A program made the position numbers and the translations under genes. This document shows, one piece after another, positions 46,428 to 58,557 of a stretch of DNA of 64,000 nt. The notes under the pieces are model-generated. The model worked only from the letters and a program-made list of their open reading frames with translations, did not search any database and was not told the DNA's origin. The stretch is taken from positions 21,638,001 through 21,702,000 of the forward strand of contig OZ316891.1 in the NCBI GenBank assembly GCA_973895155.1. The letters run 5' to 3'. Each line of letters begins with the position of its first letter. The stretch's first letter is position 1. Source of the stretch: Marsupella aquatica (lineage: Eukaryota; Marchantiophyta).

Positions 46428-49400
46428 TGTTTTGTTTTGCTGAGCAATGGGGTAGGAACATCGGAATGGTCGGTCAGTCAATTCTCTGTGGACTTGGTAC
46501 CGATTCTGATCATACAACGAGACAGAAGAAGTGATGGAAGGTTTTCAAAGTGAGGGATCGAAGTCTTAAAAATAAATAAAAACTAGAAAAAGGAGTTATA
46601 GAAGATGGAAACAGTGGGGAAACCCCAAGAGAGTCTAAAACTTGACGGTATTTTCATTGTAAAACATAGCTGTTATTGCTGCTGTATTTTTATGCTCTTT
46701 GTTTTGGTTGGAGGCCTGCATTGATCTTTTTACTCTGGGGGTGCGTGTGGTCTACCTCTTTCTTTTTGGTTGGGGGCCTGTACTGTTCCTCCCACTATAT
46801 CTCCGTTTCCTTTTGACAGGCAAAACTTGAAAGGTGGAAGAATTACCGCGACTTGACTAAAAATTACATAATAGTACAAGGAAAGGAACTGAGAGCACTA
46901 AATTAGATATAATAAAGTGATTGGGGCAACAAAAAAGCAATCCTTCCAGCTAAATCCTAAACCCTGACCTAATCTGATAAACTTCAGTCCTGATTCTCGA
47001 AGAGATTCCGGTTTCCCACTTTTTGGAGTTAAAATACGCTGTGAGTGTCGTTATTCACATGGCAATGTGTTCTCTCCTTCCAAGATTACTAATCAATAAG
47101 CTTGCAGTATTCTATATATGGCCTTCAAAACCATACGTGAGCTGACGTTGGTCACTTCTTACGTGGTCTCTGGATATCAATGAAAAGACGGTGTCGATCT
47201 CCTTGGGAAACAAATACACAGTATGTCTTGTTATGTCTGTGGTCAAAGTGTTGGGGAATATGTGTGCTCATAAGGCCCTCCATTAATTAACTTCTATAAA
47301 GGCTGCCAGGGTCTATATTAGACAGGGTCAGAAATAACGCAGGGTCTATATTAGCCAGGTTCAGATATTAGTCGAGTCCTGCTAAGAAACTCAGGTGTTG
47401 GCCATAAGGACAAGAAACATGAGTACAGACGCCCCTTCACGAGGCTCAAATACGAACTGGCGCAACTGAACTTCCAAGGTAACTTCCGAATCCTATGGCA
47501 ATACGCCAGAGCCTGTAATAGAATGTTTTCCCCAAGATGTATTAATTAGGATGTGTTGGAGATGATAATGGCTAGCTTAGATAACTAAAGCCGGCATGGA
47601 ATTCTGAGGCGATGAAAAGCTAGTCCAAGACCATCAAACCAAGTTTGAATACAAAACAACGGAACAGGAACGAAATAGATTCCAGGGGATGGATGCAGTT
47701 GTTTTGCTGTGTAGTAGATGGGACTTACAATGTTGACAACACTTCCACGACACGAGATTACGAATATCTTTCTTGCTTTGAAAAGAGAATTTTCTGAAGT
47801 ACTGTTCTTACGTTCCAAAGGTTGATTGTCAGGAAGTTCTATATATTCATCTCACGGAAACGATCATGTTCGTTTGGCCCCCAAAAAGCTCATGAAATTG
47901 ATCAACTCGATCTAGGCATTAGCCCGCTACTGCGCAAACCAAAAATCTGGCTGGACCGATATCATTCAAAACGTCAGTATTTCTCCTAGTGCTCTACAAC
48001 CAGTTAAGGAGGGTAAATCAATGTAAGGTCTCATTACCCACTCAAATCTTATGAGTATTCTGAGTGCCCTTCAACCACTCGATCTAGGAGGCTAGAACAC
48101 GCCCATCCTCACTAAATATTCTGCAAAACAAGGAGATGCTTAAGACCTAAGCAGTAAGCATTACATTGGATTCATCGCATACTATGAAGTGTTCACTTTC
48201 AACTACAAAAGTAACGGCTGCCTCGACATAAATTGGGCCCGCAAAATTTGATCACAGAACAGAGAAAAATGCTGGATACAAAAGAAACTTCACAAAGGTC
48301 GAGTCAGGCTGTACACAAAAATTCATAGTAAAAGATTCGCAGTTTACCTAGTCCTGTGTAGAGAGGTCTAGCTTCAGGGCTTTCACTTTTTCACCATTGT
48401 GGCCTTTTGATCAGTTTCCCACGCCGAAGGTTTGTAAACTGTAGTAGTCATTCACCAATGAGGAGACAATATCCTCATGTAGGGACAACGAGCTTTAAGG
48501 TTCCCTAGGATACCCAAATCCCAGACTTCATCACTAGGAGGGCATCGTGTACGAGATCAAAATTTGACGTTCAGGCGACTTCTACATCAGAAGAGTTCGA
48601 TCTAAAACTAGGCCTTGTTCATTACGGACTAACAGAGACGGCCTTGCTAATAACTGCAGGGAGAGAAGCGTTGAGCCACCGAAATTTGTCCTCGTCTCGA
48701 AACCAGCAGAGCTTTCGTTTCTCATAATTCCTGTTGTGAACCAAAGAGAAACACTCAATCAATTTTGACGAAACTGTCAATCATAATCCAGTTACTGTAG
48801 CCACACAGAATTTCAATCAAACAATGCAAGGTTAATGAGATGACTTGGACGCCTTCTGGAACCCTGAAAGAAACGCCAAAAATTCTTTAGATGAGCTTAC
48901 ACCACCCGCCGATCTGCACGTCACCAAATACTTCATCGCCTACACATTCCAGGTACAGTTGAGCCAGACTCCAGACATGACAAAGACAAGGGGGATAGAT
49001 ATGAGGATAAGCAAACCATGGCTTCATGAAGCCAAGTGAGAAGTCGCAGCACTAAAGAGAGGAACCGCTGCTTACAGATACTATTAGACTGCAACTCGTC
49101 TAGGAGCTTCCAACTTTTCTACTGCACAAATATGGACTTTTTCGATCCCATTATTGAACACAAAATTTATACCCAAGAGAAATCATAACAAATCACTGCA
49201 CCAAATAGACTAATGGCCTTTTAGCTTGAAACTTTGGGAATTGCTTAACATGTGGTAGACATAATTAAATTTTTCCTTCCCTTCTTAAGTAACATTGTAT
49301 GAGGCAACGACGTCTTATTTGTTTCTTGACATGCCTAACTTCAGGTGAAATGAATCTCATGCAATGCCTCAGGCTTCGCACCAAAGTAGGTACAGACCCC

Positions 49401-50518
49401 TCCCTCCAACCACAATTGGTATACCTCCCTTTGCAAGCACTGTATCTGTGGCCTCCTTTGCATCCTTGAAAAAATCACTGTACTCTGCAGAGTTTATTCA
49501 TGAAGAGTATGTTCTATAATTTAGTCAAAAGATAGCTACCCCAACATCTTCCACATACATGCAAGACAGTCAAAAGTTTATGCCGAGCGGTCAAAGTCAG
49601 AGGTCAACTTCGCAACTCTAGGTAGATTGTTTGAATTAGGCTCGTATATATGCATTTGCAATAGACTGAACAGGATATGGGGAGTTAGCGGAAAGTTTGT
49701 CACCCATGCAAAATAAATTGCTCTGGCTGGATGCTTGAATGAATGCTGTCAAATTGTGTTCCAATCTCCACGTCCCAAGGCTTCACGGACCGATGCATTC
49801 AACCTATGATCAAGCATTCGATTTATGCACCCTGCGTATGAGACAATCGAAATCTTGCGCAGCCCTTTTTGGGACAACTATAGCCTTCCGCAACCTGCTA
49901 GGAGTACAGAGGATCATTGTGCATTGACGCACAATGAAGACTAATGAGACAATGCTAAGTGAAGGACGCTGGATACGTGTCTACCTCGTCCACAAGGGGC
50001 TTGACAATTTTTTCCTTTCATAAGTGCGTCATCGTCAAGGCATGCCAAACGGTCAACAGTTGCAGGACTAAACAGACACTGGAGCGGGAAGGGAGGGTTC
50101 CCGAACTCGGGAGATGCACCTGCTGGTTAGGGAAGAGTAAAGATAGTCTACAGGGAGCAGGAGCAGCCGAAATGTTTTACAACGAGCGTGCAATTAACAA
50201 CAGTCATCTTACAGCACTAGGAATTTTGCCGTCCAGGGGCCTTATACAGAGCAACGGCATAGAGTAGTCCTCGTATCTCGTCTTCACCCGTAGAACAAGG
50301 AAGCTTTTGGACAAGTCCAACTGTTAACACTACATCAAATCAAGCAGTTCACGTGATCCGCAAAGAAATGAAACTTTCAGTTCATCAAGCACCAACAGGA
50401 GTTTCATCTCAACGTCAATTTCAGCTCAGCAATTCTGTTGCATTAAAAGTCTCCTCAAGCAAAGACTCAGCTCGATCTTAACATCAAGACAGAAAAGACA
50501 TGCTATCTGTTTTTTTTA
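46428..50518. other. Gene-poor stretch
   Basis: ORFs reach 102 codons (49959-50267) but have no domain, no codon-use trend and no splice partners that I could find. No tRNA, element ends or long repeats seen. Confidence 0.35.
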
Positions 50519-50745
50519 CAGCAAAAAATCCAATTCAAATTCATACCCAAAAAAAGCATTCAACATTAGTGGCCACTAAACGAAAGGGGGTCGGCAACCC
50601 AGGGGACCAAAGGTCGTGGAGCCCAATTGTTTATTTGCTCAAAAACCAACTGAGATTCATCCAAAAAGCAGCATGCAACATGGATGGCCCACAAAAGGGG
50701 GTTGGCACACTGCGGGGGACCAAAGGTTGTGGAGCCCAAAGGACC
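50519..50745. repeat. Degenerate ~120-bp tandem duplication
   Basis: The units 50519-50628 and 50640-50745 share TTCAT-CCAAAAA-GCAT-CAACAT, GGGGGTYGGCA, GGGGACCAAAGG and TGTGGAGCCCAA in order. This inflates a 170-codon ORF (50500-51012), which I do not accept as a gene. Confidence 0.7.
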
Positions 50746-51584
50746 AGGAGACTCCTGCTATCTTTTGATTTCTTGCAACCTTTAGCACTTCTGAAGAAAG
50801 TCCTGCGATTCACCCCCTGTCATCATCCGGTTCATGTTATCATTGTTCCATCTTCCAATTTCTTTTTGTTAAGGACCCTTACTAAGAAAAAAGCATTCAA
50901 CATTGATTCTTCACCCTTTGCAGGGGCTGTAAGTTGCTGCCAGGGTAGTACTTTTGTTCATCATTACATCTCATTATGTTCATTGTGTTCCATGGTACAC
51001 AGATACATTTGAATCATACATCCAAGTATTAATGAATGGAAAAGTCAGTGTTTACATCATCTAGACCTCCTTAGGGTAAGTCGCTTGCATGCATATCCCA
51101 TAATGACTTATATTGCCTCCTGTATATGGTCTCCCCACTTACACGGGTCTACCATATACGGTCAACAATCTACCTCAATATGTGACAGCAAGCATCCGTT
51201 ACCATATACATTACACCCCCACTTTAGTTATATCTGCAACACTTCTGGTGCAGTTCAAGGGAACCAATTTTGGCTCAACCTCTACAGCAATATTGCTTGA
51301 TCAATTGAAGCATGCAAGCCACTTTTTAATTTATTTTTGGGACATATGGGAGCAAAAGTGCCCACTGCCTGGAGGGCAATAGTGTCTTTTTGTACTATTA
51401 AATTTTATGGGGTCTCACTACATAGAGGCCCCGCATCACCTGCAAAGTTTTTAAGCCTTGCACCCCCTAAAATGTAAGAAAAATAATATTTTTAAAAACC
51501 CTATAAAATTAGAATTAATTTAATTAAAAGGTCGGACCCTAATGTTCTTACAAGCCTGCTTACAAGAACTCCAAATTGGATTTT
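50746..51584. other. Intergenic, no gene seen
   Basis: Repeated CCATATAC/ACCATATACGG phrases near 51121-51210, otherwise AT-rich. No gene supported. Confidence 0.4.
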
Positions 51585-51698
51585 AAAGACCCTAAAGTTC
51601 GTTCACAAAAATTTCTAAGTTTTCTCTTAAAACCAATAAAACTACCATATTCTTCATCACACATGATGTGTCAATTCTATGGAAGTGAAACCCCCGAG
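51585..51698 (+). mobile_element. One-ended fragment of the 244-bp MITE family
   Basis: CTTCATCACACATGATGTGTC followed by CTATGGAAGTGAAACCCCCGAG aligns with the right half of the 57.7-kb element, ending in the same CCCCCGAG terminus. The left terminus is missing. Confidence 0.55.
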
Positions 51699-52846
51699 AT
51701 TAAATCTCTATCTGTCTACACTGCCATCCTCCCCCGACCACAGCACCATGAAGCACTCTATTCGAATAGTGCACCCAGGGCATTATAATTCAAGAGTTTT
51801 GACTATCATGTGTTCTAATTCTTAATTTGTACATGAAGAGCAATGTTGTGTTCAAAAATGGGCATTGTGTTTGAATATTGGCTTAGTTTCTGTTTTGAGT
51901 GTTAACATTTGTCATATGCTTCATGAATTTTACCATTTGTGCTCTATGTAGAATAGTTTAGGGTCAAAACTGAAACACAACGTCCACCTCAAACACAACA
52001 CCAATATTCAAACACAGGCCCTGGCGCATTGTGCTGAAAAGACATTGTTCAAGTTCAAATGGGTTTTTTGTCATACTTTGGGACCCAAAAAATTGCATTT
52101 TCAAACACAATGCTCAGGCGCTGTGTTTTGGGAAAGATGGTAGGTTGGGGCGTTGCACTCAGGACCTTCAAGCCATGCGTTTATTATGGCCAACTTGCGT
52201 GTGGGTGGCCCTAGCTTAGTTTTCCGGCCTTGCATGTTGGCAGCCCTAAGGGCCATCTTGCATGTAGAAAGAAGACGTACATGTATCTTTTGAAAACATT
52301 GTAAAATAAACCCTTAATTCATTTGACTGATGACACTCTATAAGTGAACAAGATATTCACGACTCAACCCGCTCCTCAGCCAGACCTAGCTAACTAACAG
52401 GTTCCCTCTCGTACCTATCCATCACCAACTGACCGCCCTGACCTCAGGACATGCTCATGGCCCAAATAGCGTAGCTTGTCCTAAAGCTTGTCCCAACACG
52501 CCGAGACCAGAATGGCCCCGACTCTAGCAACCAACTCCCGATTTGCCTCACTAAAGGCCTAGGGACCGAGCACTCTTGGGATTCAACCTCCACACCTACT
52601 TGGCCTTGCCTCCCCAACGCAAGCTCCCTTGGGAGACTGAACGCAGCTTGGCTGCTGTTCAATAGGATTTGGCAAGCGGGCGAGTTAACACCCGCAAACC
52701 CTGAGAACCCATGGTGCCCCCAGACCCAACTGAACTCAGGAGGGCGTAGCCCTCTTTGAGAGCTTTCCAACGCACCCAAGAAGTCCTCCAATGGACTTCC
52801 CGTTGGGAAGATATCGTCGTTTCCGTTTGGCGGTTTCTCTTAGTGT
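51699..52846. other. No gene seen; GC-richer from 52.37 kb
   Basis: 51840-52140 has several CAAACACA-type phrases. 52370-52846 is GC-richer, like the neighbouring LTR-like sequence, and may belong to another LTR element. ORFs here (52444-52865, minus) overlap in different frames and show no domain. Confidence 0.35.
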
Positions 52847-53988
52847 CACGACCGCCGTGGCTCACGACTTCTGCTCGCCCTTAGCCCCCAGGGAGACACC
52901 ACTCCTCTCATATATGCTTCTGGAGACCTGCCAACCCGGACCAGCTTTGGTCCCTAAACATTTGGCCCCCAACCCGGATCCTATCGCGCATAATGGGTGC
53001 GCCACCAATTGGCAACGCCCATAATTTTCTCGTTAGGCCTCCTGTCGTGCGCATAAACATCGCTACACAACATACATCGCTTGTCACACATATCTAAGCA
53101 TAGTCACAATCAACATCACAAACATAAGAGAATGGAGTACAAGTGGAACTCCTATCCACACATGTCCAAAACCCACAATAATGTTCAAGAGAAATCGAAC
53201 AACGATTGATGCTAATCCAACACACAATCCTGCCCGACACGATCACACACTTATGTCAAGCCAAACGCACCTTGCGCCTCAAGGAATCCACGTTACGTAC
53301 ACACTGTAACCTAGACAGCCACACCATAGCCGCTAGAGTTTGTGCTTGAAAGGCTCAACATCAAAAGATGAGACCTTTGAGCCAACACAAACTAAGAGAT
53401 ATATAACTATCCCTCACAAGCATAGTCTAACCCTAAAACACTTAGATAACACACATATGAAAGCCTCAAACCTACATAGTCCGATATCCTATACTACCAC
53501 TCATAATGGTGTGACACGCAAGCGGAGTGCTTTAGCCCATTGTGATCGGGCCTACCCAGTGCTCATGCCTAGGCACTCAGGTCTCATCGCCGCTTGGGGC
53601 CCCCGATTGGCCCAACCCGGATCAGGCCGTGACTCGCGTCCCAAACGTCCGTTGCCCATGGCGTCAACTCCATGGGCCTTGGGCCCAAGAGGAGCTCACC
53701 CTCAAGCCCTCATAACTCAAAGTCCATCCGGAGGTCCAGACGGTCGTCCTTGAGCCCCCGGGCCCATTTCCCCTTCGACCCGACCAACTCTCACCTAGCC
53801 CAAGTCCTTAGTGTGTGTCCCCAGCTTGGCTCCTTGCCTTTGCTAGCGCCACGTCTCGTTGCTCACAAGTCTCCCCATGCTAAGTCCTCCCCGGATGGCC
53901 TATTTGGGCCTGGACCATAAGGGAGCTCGGTGTCGGAGTCAGCGATATCGGAGCTAAGTGTTAAGGTAGTCGAGTTCCGCAACTTGCA
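52847..53988 (-). mobile_element. Putative 3' LTR of the inverted gypsy element
   Basis: On the minus strand a purine tract (AAGCGGGGG, about 53989-53997) after the chromodomain is followed by TGCAAGTTGCGG, a plausible LTR start. The other boundary may be GGTCGTGACA (revcomp of TGTCACGACC at 52847). There is no second LTR in the window to compare with, so both edges are tentative. The open frames inside (53340-53920) are domainless. Confidence 0.35.
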
Positions 53989-54439
53989 CCCCCGCTTAAA
54001 AATGGTCATGTCCGTGTGACCTCAGTAAATGTTCCAACACGCCTAGACCACTTTGGGCCTTAAAAAATTTTATGAGGTAACAAATGGTTTGCCCATAAGG
54101 CTGATGCAAACCAGGTTGGTATGCGCATTCCAGACTTAGAAAATTCCAACCTATCCCACTTATCCAAGTAGGATGCCAGTCCAATCGGGTAAGCTAACTC
54201 CAAACTTGTCGGACCCATTGTTCTCCCCTTGGGCAACTCCCCTTTGGTTTGAACCAGCCCGCTCAAAGATGTAAGGCGGGCACCATCTACTTCCACTTGC
54301 GAAAAACAAATCGGCCGCCCAACAACCTCTAGCACCAACGCAATCCGACTTTACCCTTAAAAGGCCGAGAGGAGTGAAACTAGGATACAACTCCTAAAGA
54401 TAGCTATAGCTGCCTGTACCAGTTCACAACGGTGACCGT

Positions 54440-54858
54440 AGGCCGCTTCGCTTACGATAACTTCCAAGGATCTCCGAGGCATTACCCAAATTTTCTTTCG
54501 GTTCCCAAGTACTCTCGGCCTGATCATAGCCAACCTACTTCACCAAATACTTTAAGATTTGCCTTCCCAACTTGCGTTTGTAACGATGGTCCAGAATTGC
54601 CTCCACCTCAAACTCCTCAGCGTCCTCCACCAGCAAGGCGTCCGGACGCAAGACCTGATCCCAGTTGGGCTCTTCGTCTTTGACAAACTTCTTGAGCCAG
54701 CTAACATGGTAGCTTTTGCCCACGCCCATTTTGTTGGGTGTCTCCAACACCATCAAAACCGGATTATCCTTGTGGGCCCATCGTATGATACGATAGGGCC
54801 CCGCATATCTGGGAGCCAGCTTCCTACTTATGTTCCCGTGGTATTGCTTAGGTCTCAA
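54440..54858 (-). pseudogene. Integrase C-terminus and chromodomain
   Basis: The frame 54858-54535 carries a tail of the GPYRI type followed by VSWLKKFVKDEEPNW and a chromodomain start, FEVEAILDHRY...ILKYLVK. The domain continues past the stop at 54535 with VGYDQAESTWEP, so the usual Trp of LVKW is replaced by TAG (G-to-A). Chromodomains target insertion to particular chromatin; this copy is broken by one nonsense change. Confidence 0.8.
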
Positions 54859-54991
54859 CTACAACCAGACGCTCTCCCCAATTTCAAAGCTTACCTGGCA
54901 TTGATGTTTATCCCCTTGCTCCTTGTACCAACTTTGGGCAAGGGTACGTCATACCCTTGGTAGCTGCTTCCACAACTTAGAGGCGCCGCTC

Positions 54992-55358
54992 TCAAATAAA
55001 ATTGTCTGCTGAAGGAACCTTGCTTTCCGTCTGCCAAGCTTCCGGATTTATAAACCAAGAGGTCACCCTTGGCGTCCTCCCTGTGGCAAGCACAAACGGC
55101 GCAAACCCTATCGCCGAATGCTTGGTCAAGTTGTACCTAAACTCGGGCATTGTTAAGTGCTTTGCCCAATCCTTTTGATTGGCCGTCACAAAGTGGCGAA
55201 GGACCAATTGCTTCATGTCCGGCCAATACACATCTTACGACATGCTGCAATACATAGCGACTTGTCCTCCATGCCCTCCCCAGGGCAAATGGTACTTTTG
55301 TAGAACCTCTAACCTTAGAGACTCTAGTATGTACACACGCCTCTGCTTGTATCGTCAT
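54992..55358 (-). pseudogene. Integrase remnant with the catalytic core deleted
   Basis: Two overlapping frames join the end of the N-terminal HHCC region (HLPWGGHGGQV, VYWPDMKQLVLRHF) directly to NQKDWAKHLTMPEFRYN and the SAIGFAPF segment that lies after the DDE core in family members. The D,D(35)E region is therefore missing and a frame change is present near 55231. Catalytically dead. Confidence 0.75.
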
Positions 55359-56794
55359 AATTGAACATTATGCATCGTATCCAACCCCAATGACACGTGC
55401 CTTACCTTGCCTTGGCTACCCCCATTACTTTGCCATTCCTTAGCTAACCTATCATCCCCATACGCTGCAGCCAGAACCTTTGGCCACTCGGATTCGAGCA
55501 TCGTGATCCCATTGACACGATGATGGTCCTTACGCAATAACGCGTCAGCTGCCATGTTTGTCTTCCCAGGAACGTGACGGACTTCAAAATTGAAATCTAC
55601 CAAGAACATCTGCCAGCACATTTCCTTGGGGTTCAGCCTTGGCTTAGAACTGAAGTACCCGGCCAACGAGCTATCTATGTGGATTACCACCTTGGGACCG
55701 TTCTTAAGGTAAATCTCCCACTTCTTCAATGCATAGATCACAACATACATTTCCCTTTCCAGTGTGATCCAATGATTTTCCAACTTACATGACTCAAAGG
55801 CCATAGGACGCCCATCATGGTGAAGACAGGCGCCAATGGCATAATCACTTGTGTCTGTCCAAATCTTGAATGGCTTCCCCATCTTAGGTAACTTTAGAAC
55901 CGGCAGCGTTATCATTAGCCGCTTAAGTTCTAGGAATGCTAACTCGCAATCTTGTGTCCACACAAACACTTTGTCTTTCAACGTTAGCACGTTTAGGGGC
56001 CTCGCAATCCTCGCATAGTCTTTCATGTATCTCCGATAGAACCTCGTAAATCCTAAGAAGGCTCTGACCTGCCTTACATTGGACGGGCGCTCCCATTCTT
56101 TGATCTCCTTAAGCTTGTCCTAACTAGGCGTAATCCCTTTCGGGGTAAAGGTATGGCCAAGGAACTGAATCTCGTTCATTGCAAACTCGCACTTGCTAGG
56201 TTTTGCAAAGAGACGAGCCTTACGAAGGCGAGAGAACACTTCTCTGAAAAACTGCTCATGTTCCTCCAACATTTTTGAGTAGATTAGGATGTCGTCAATA
56301 AAGACAACCACTCCTTGGTCCAACAAGTCATGAAAGATGGTATTCATCATCTTCATGAACGTTGTGGTTGCATTACACAACCCAAACGGCATAACCAAAA
56401 ACTCATAGGATCCGAACCTTGTGCGCATCGCGGTCTTATACTCGTCTCCCTTAGCCATGCGGATCTGGTAATACCCAGACCACAAGTCCACCTTTGAAAA
56501 ATTCCTAGCCCCGGAGAGGCAATCAAAGAGGTCATCCATATGAGATAATGGGTACTTGTTCTTTATTGTCTGCTTATTGAGGGCCCGATAATCTGCGCAC
56601 AATCTCAAAGTATCATCCTTTTTGGACACAAACAGTGCGGGCGCCCCAAAAGGACTCTTACTAGGACGAATGAACCCTTGGTCGATCAACTCTTCCAAGG
56701 CATTCTTCAACATCATTCGTTTGTTCAGGTTCAAACGATAAGGAGCTTTAGCCTGAGGAGCCGACCCTAGCTCCAACTCAACTTGGTGATCCAC
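55355..56794 (-). pseudogene. Reverse transcriptase - RNase H region
   Basis: RT part 56794-56120: [55 protein letters not shown] and the catalytic box [10 protein letters not shown], all well kept. A single in-frame TAG at 56120 splits it from the RNase H part (56026-55355), which has FKIWTDTSDYAIGA, ALKKWEIYLKNG, VIHIDSSLAGY (the family Asp/His region, changed) and ADALLRKDHH. The two frames are the same phase, 31 codons apart, so one nonsense change is the main lesion. Confidence 0.9.
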
Positions 56795-57154
56795 TTCTCT
56801 TCATAGGGGTAAACCTTTAGGTAGTTTTTGTAAGAGCACGTCATTGAATTCCTCTAAAATTTCAGGAATTTGACCATAGTCGGGCCCGACCTTAGCTGAC
56901 TTGACCTTTGGCTGCAAACAGCCTCCTTAATTGGGTGGAGATGAAAGAAGAAACATTCATGTCCACCTTTGAAGTCTTTCCACCATTGCTTCGCCGATAC
57001 ACACGGAGACAACCATGACACTTACTTTGAGAAATCTTTCTTTATTTTTGGTAACTTCGTGTACAACGATGGGCTCGCCGCCCTTATATATTGGGAAAAT
57101 GGAGCACTTCACCCCTCGGTTTCAAGGTAACAATGTTGTGCTTTCTAAGATAAC

Positions 57155-57565
57155 CTACCAACAAAATGAAGTTACGGCTAGACCGTCTAGAATGTAGAAC
57201 ATCTCCTGACTAACAAAATTTTGTTGTTTGCCTATGACCTCTACTCGAAGTCTATGTACTACTCTCGACACTATCCCCTTTGTGTCGTTGGCAAACTTGC
57301 ACACTAACAATTGTAGCAACTCTTGCACATCCACCCCAAGACGTGCCGCCGCTTGCCCACTTATGAAGCAGGTGGTCGCACCTATATCCACCAAAGCAAC
57401 ACCCCGATTACCATTAGAAGTGACATTCACAAAAATTAGTTTTTTAGGATCCATTGTCTTAACTTTAGGTATCTTCTCTTGCAACAACACCTTCTCTCTG
57501 GCATGAACATCCCCTACAGGGACCTTGTCAACTACTAAGGGTTCGGCTAAAGTGATACTTACCTT
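57155..57565 (-). pseudogene. Retropepsin-like protease region
   Basis: ALVDIGATTCFIS is an aspartic protease active site (usually DTGAT, here DIGAT), about 40 residues after the start of the open frame 57490-57155. The C-terminal half of the protease reads DGLAV then shifts frame. On its 5' side the frame abuts the 347-bp insertion and the gag zinc knuckle beyond it. Confidence 0.75.
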
Positions 57566-57566
57566 A

Positions 57567-58165
57567 GGTCAATTGCAAGCTTGAGGGGGGCAAAAAGGAT
57601 ATCCAATTTCTCCACCAAAAGGATTCTAGTCCTTTCCAATTTACAAGGGGTGGACAAGGTGTTACACCAAATGGCTAGGATTAGTTTGTTGAGATTGGAT
57701 GGTGAGATCTTGCATGCCAAGTCTCGGGGGGGTCACTATATGAAGGGTTATACATCATGTGCGACGGTTTGGGTCATTTATGACCCCCTAAGTCACTTTC
57801 TAGAAAGTTGTATGGCACCCATCATGTGATGACACGTATGCATTTTGCAATTAAACAACCCTATATTTCCATAGAAGACTTAATAAGTCTTCCGCCAAAA
57901 CCATTTAAATGACCCTATACTTCGTCGCACATGATATGCCACTTCCATGGAAGTGACCCCCCCGAGTGCCAAGTATTTGGAAGTGTGTCCAGGCTTTTAG
58001 GAAGTCCCAATTTTCTTGGAAGTGTGCACAACAATTTTGGAAGTGTGTCAAACCTTTATGGAAGTGGTGTTCAACTAAATCTTTATAATCTTTGAGTCCT
58101 TTTTCTCTCCTTTTTGAGCTAATCCTTTTTGCGTCCTTTTGCCCCCCTCAATCTTGCAATTGACC
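57567..58165. mobile_element. 347-bp MITE family, copy 1 (interrupted), inserted in gypsy
   Basis: Ends GGTCAATTGCAAGCTTGAGG and its near-perfect inverse GCAATTGACC, flanked by CTTA at 57563-57566 and 58166-58169 (4-bp target duplication). Without the nested 244-bp insertion and its 8-bp duplication the element is 347 bp. Non-coding, with several GGAAGTGTGT repeats inside. It lies between gag and protease, and the retroelement sequence is continuous across the empty site. Confidence 0.9.
57723..57966. mobile_element. 244-bp MITE, 14-bp TIRs, 8-bp TSD
   Basis: CTCGGGGGGGTCAC at 57723 and its exact inverse ending at 57966. TGCCAAGT flanks both sides (57715-57722 and 57967-57974). The second 347-bp element at 59.4 kb has a single uninterrupted copy of that site, which proves the insertion. 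The interior is rich in short palindromes (CCATTTAAATGG inverse, CTTCCATGGAAG, GTCATTTATGACC). An 8-bp duplication fits hAT-type transposition; no ORF. Confidence 0.93.
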
Positions 58166-58557
58166 CTTAATGCTCTTCTGCCCTCCATCTCCGCTCGGTT
58201 TGCCACCTTTCGTGGAACAATCCTTACTTGGATGGCCCATGGCACCACACATGAAGCATGAACCTTTCGCCCGCCTCTCCTCCATGAGTGTCTGCTTCTT
58301 TGCTTTCTACGCCAATGAGGTTCCTTTCCTGAAGTTGCCGGCCTTTCGGTTTTGCTTAGCTTCTCCATTGTGGGGCTAGGGATCTGAACCATCGCCCCCC
58401 ACCACCTCAGGTTGCTTATGCTTATTCCCAGGACCGACCTTTTGCTTTCCCATCTTCCCCCTCAAATCCCTTGCCACCCACCTGTGCCAAGTCCGGTCGG
58501 TTATTCACCAATGTAGTGGCCTTGTTGAAGGCGTCAGAAAGTGTTTTGAACTTGTCG
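58166..58557 (-). pseudogene. Gag C-terminal part with CCHC zinc knuckle
   Basis: Read on the minus strand, CFMCGAMGHPSKDC (near 58245-58204) is a CX2CX4HX4C zinc knuckle, which binds the RNA genome in retroelement particles. Upstream are YDKFKTLSDAFNKA and VNNRPDLAQ, typical of gag, with frame changes and a stop. Truncated at 58557. Confidence 0.75.

Larger units (their letters stand above)
53989..58557 (-). mobile_element. 5'-truncated Ty3/gypsy chromovirus, inverted and degenerate
   Basis: Minus-strand order is gag zinc knuckle, protease, reverse transcriptase, RNase H, integrase remnant, chromodomain. That domain order and the C-terminal chromodomain define a Ty3/gypsy chromovirus, common in plant genomes. 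It ends abruptly inside gag at 58557, where unrelated sequence begins, so the 5' LTR and gag N-terminus are missing. Several stops, a frameshift and an internal integrase deletion make it inactive. It was later hit by a 347-bp element at 57567-58165. Confidence 0.85.

Noticed and set aside
50500-51012. 170-codon ORF
   Set aside because: Half of it lies in the 120-bp degenerate tandem duplication and it has no domain.
53340-53920. 137- and 82-codon Pro/Ser-rich ORFs
   Set aside because: They lie inside the putative LTR, in competing frames, with no domain.
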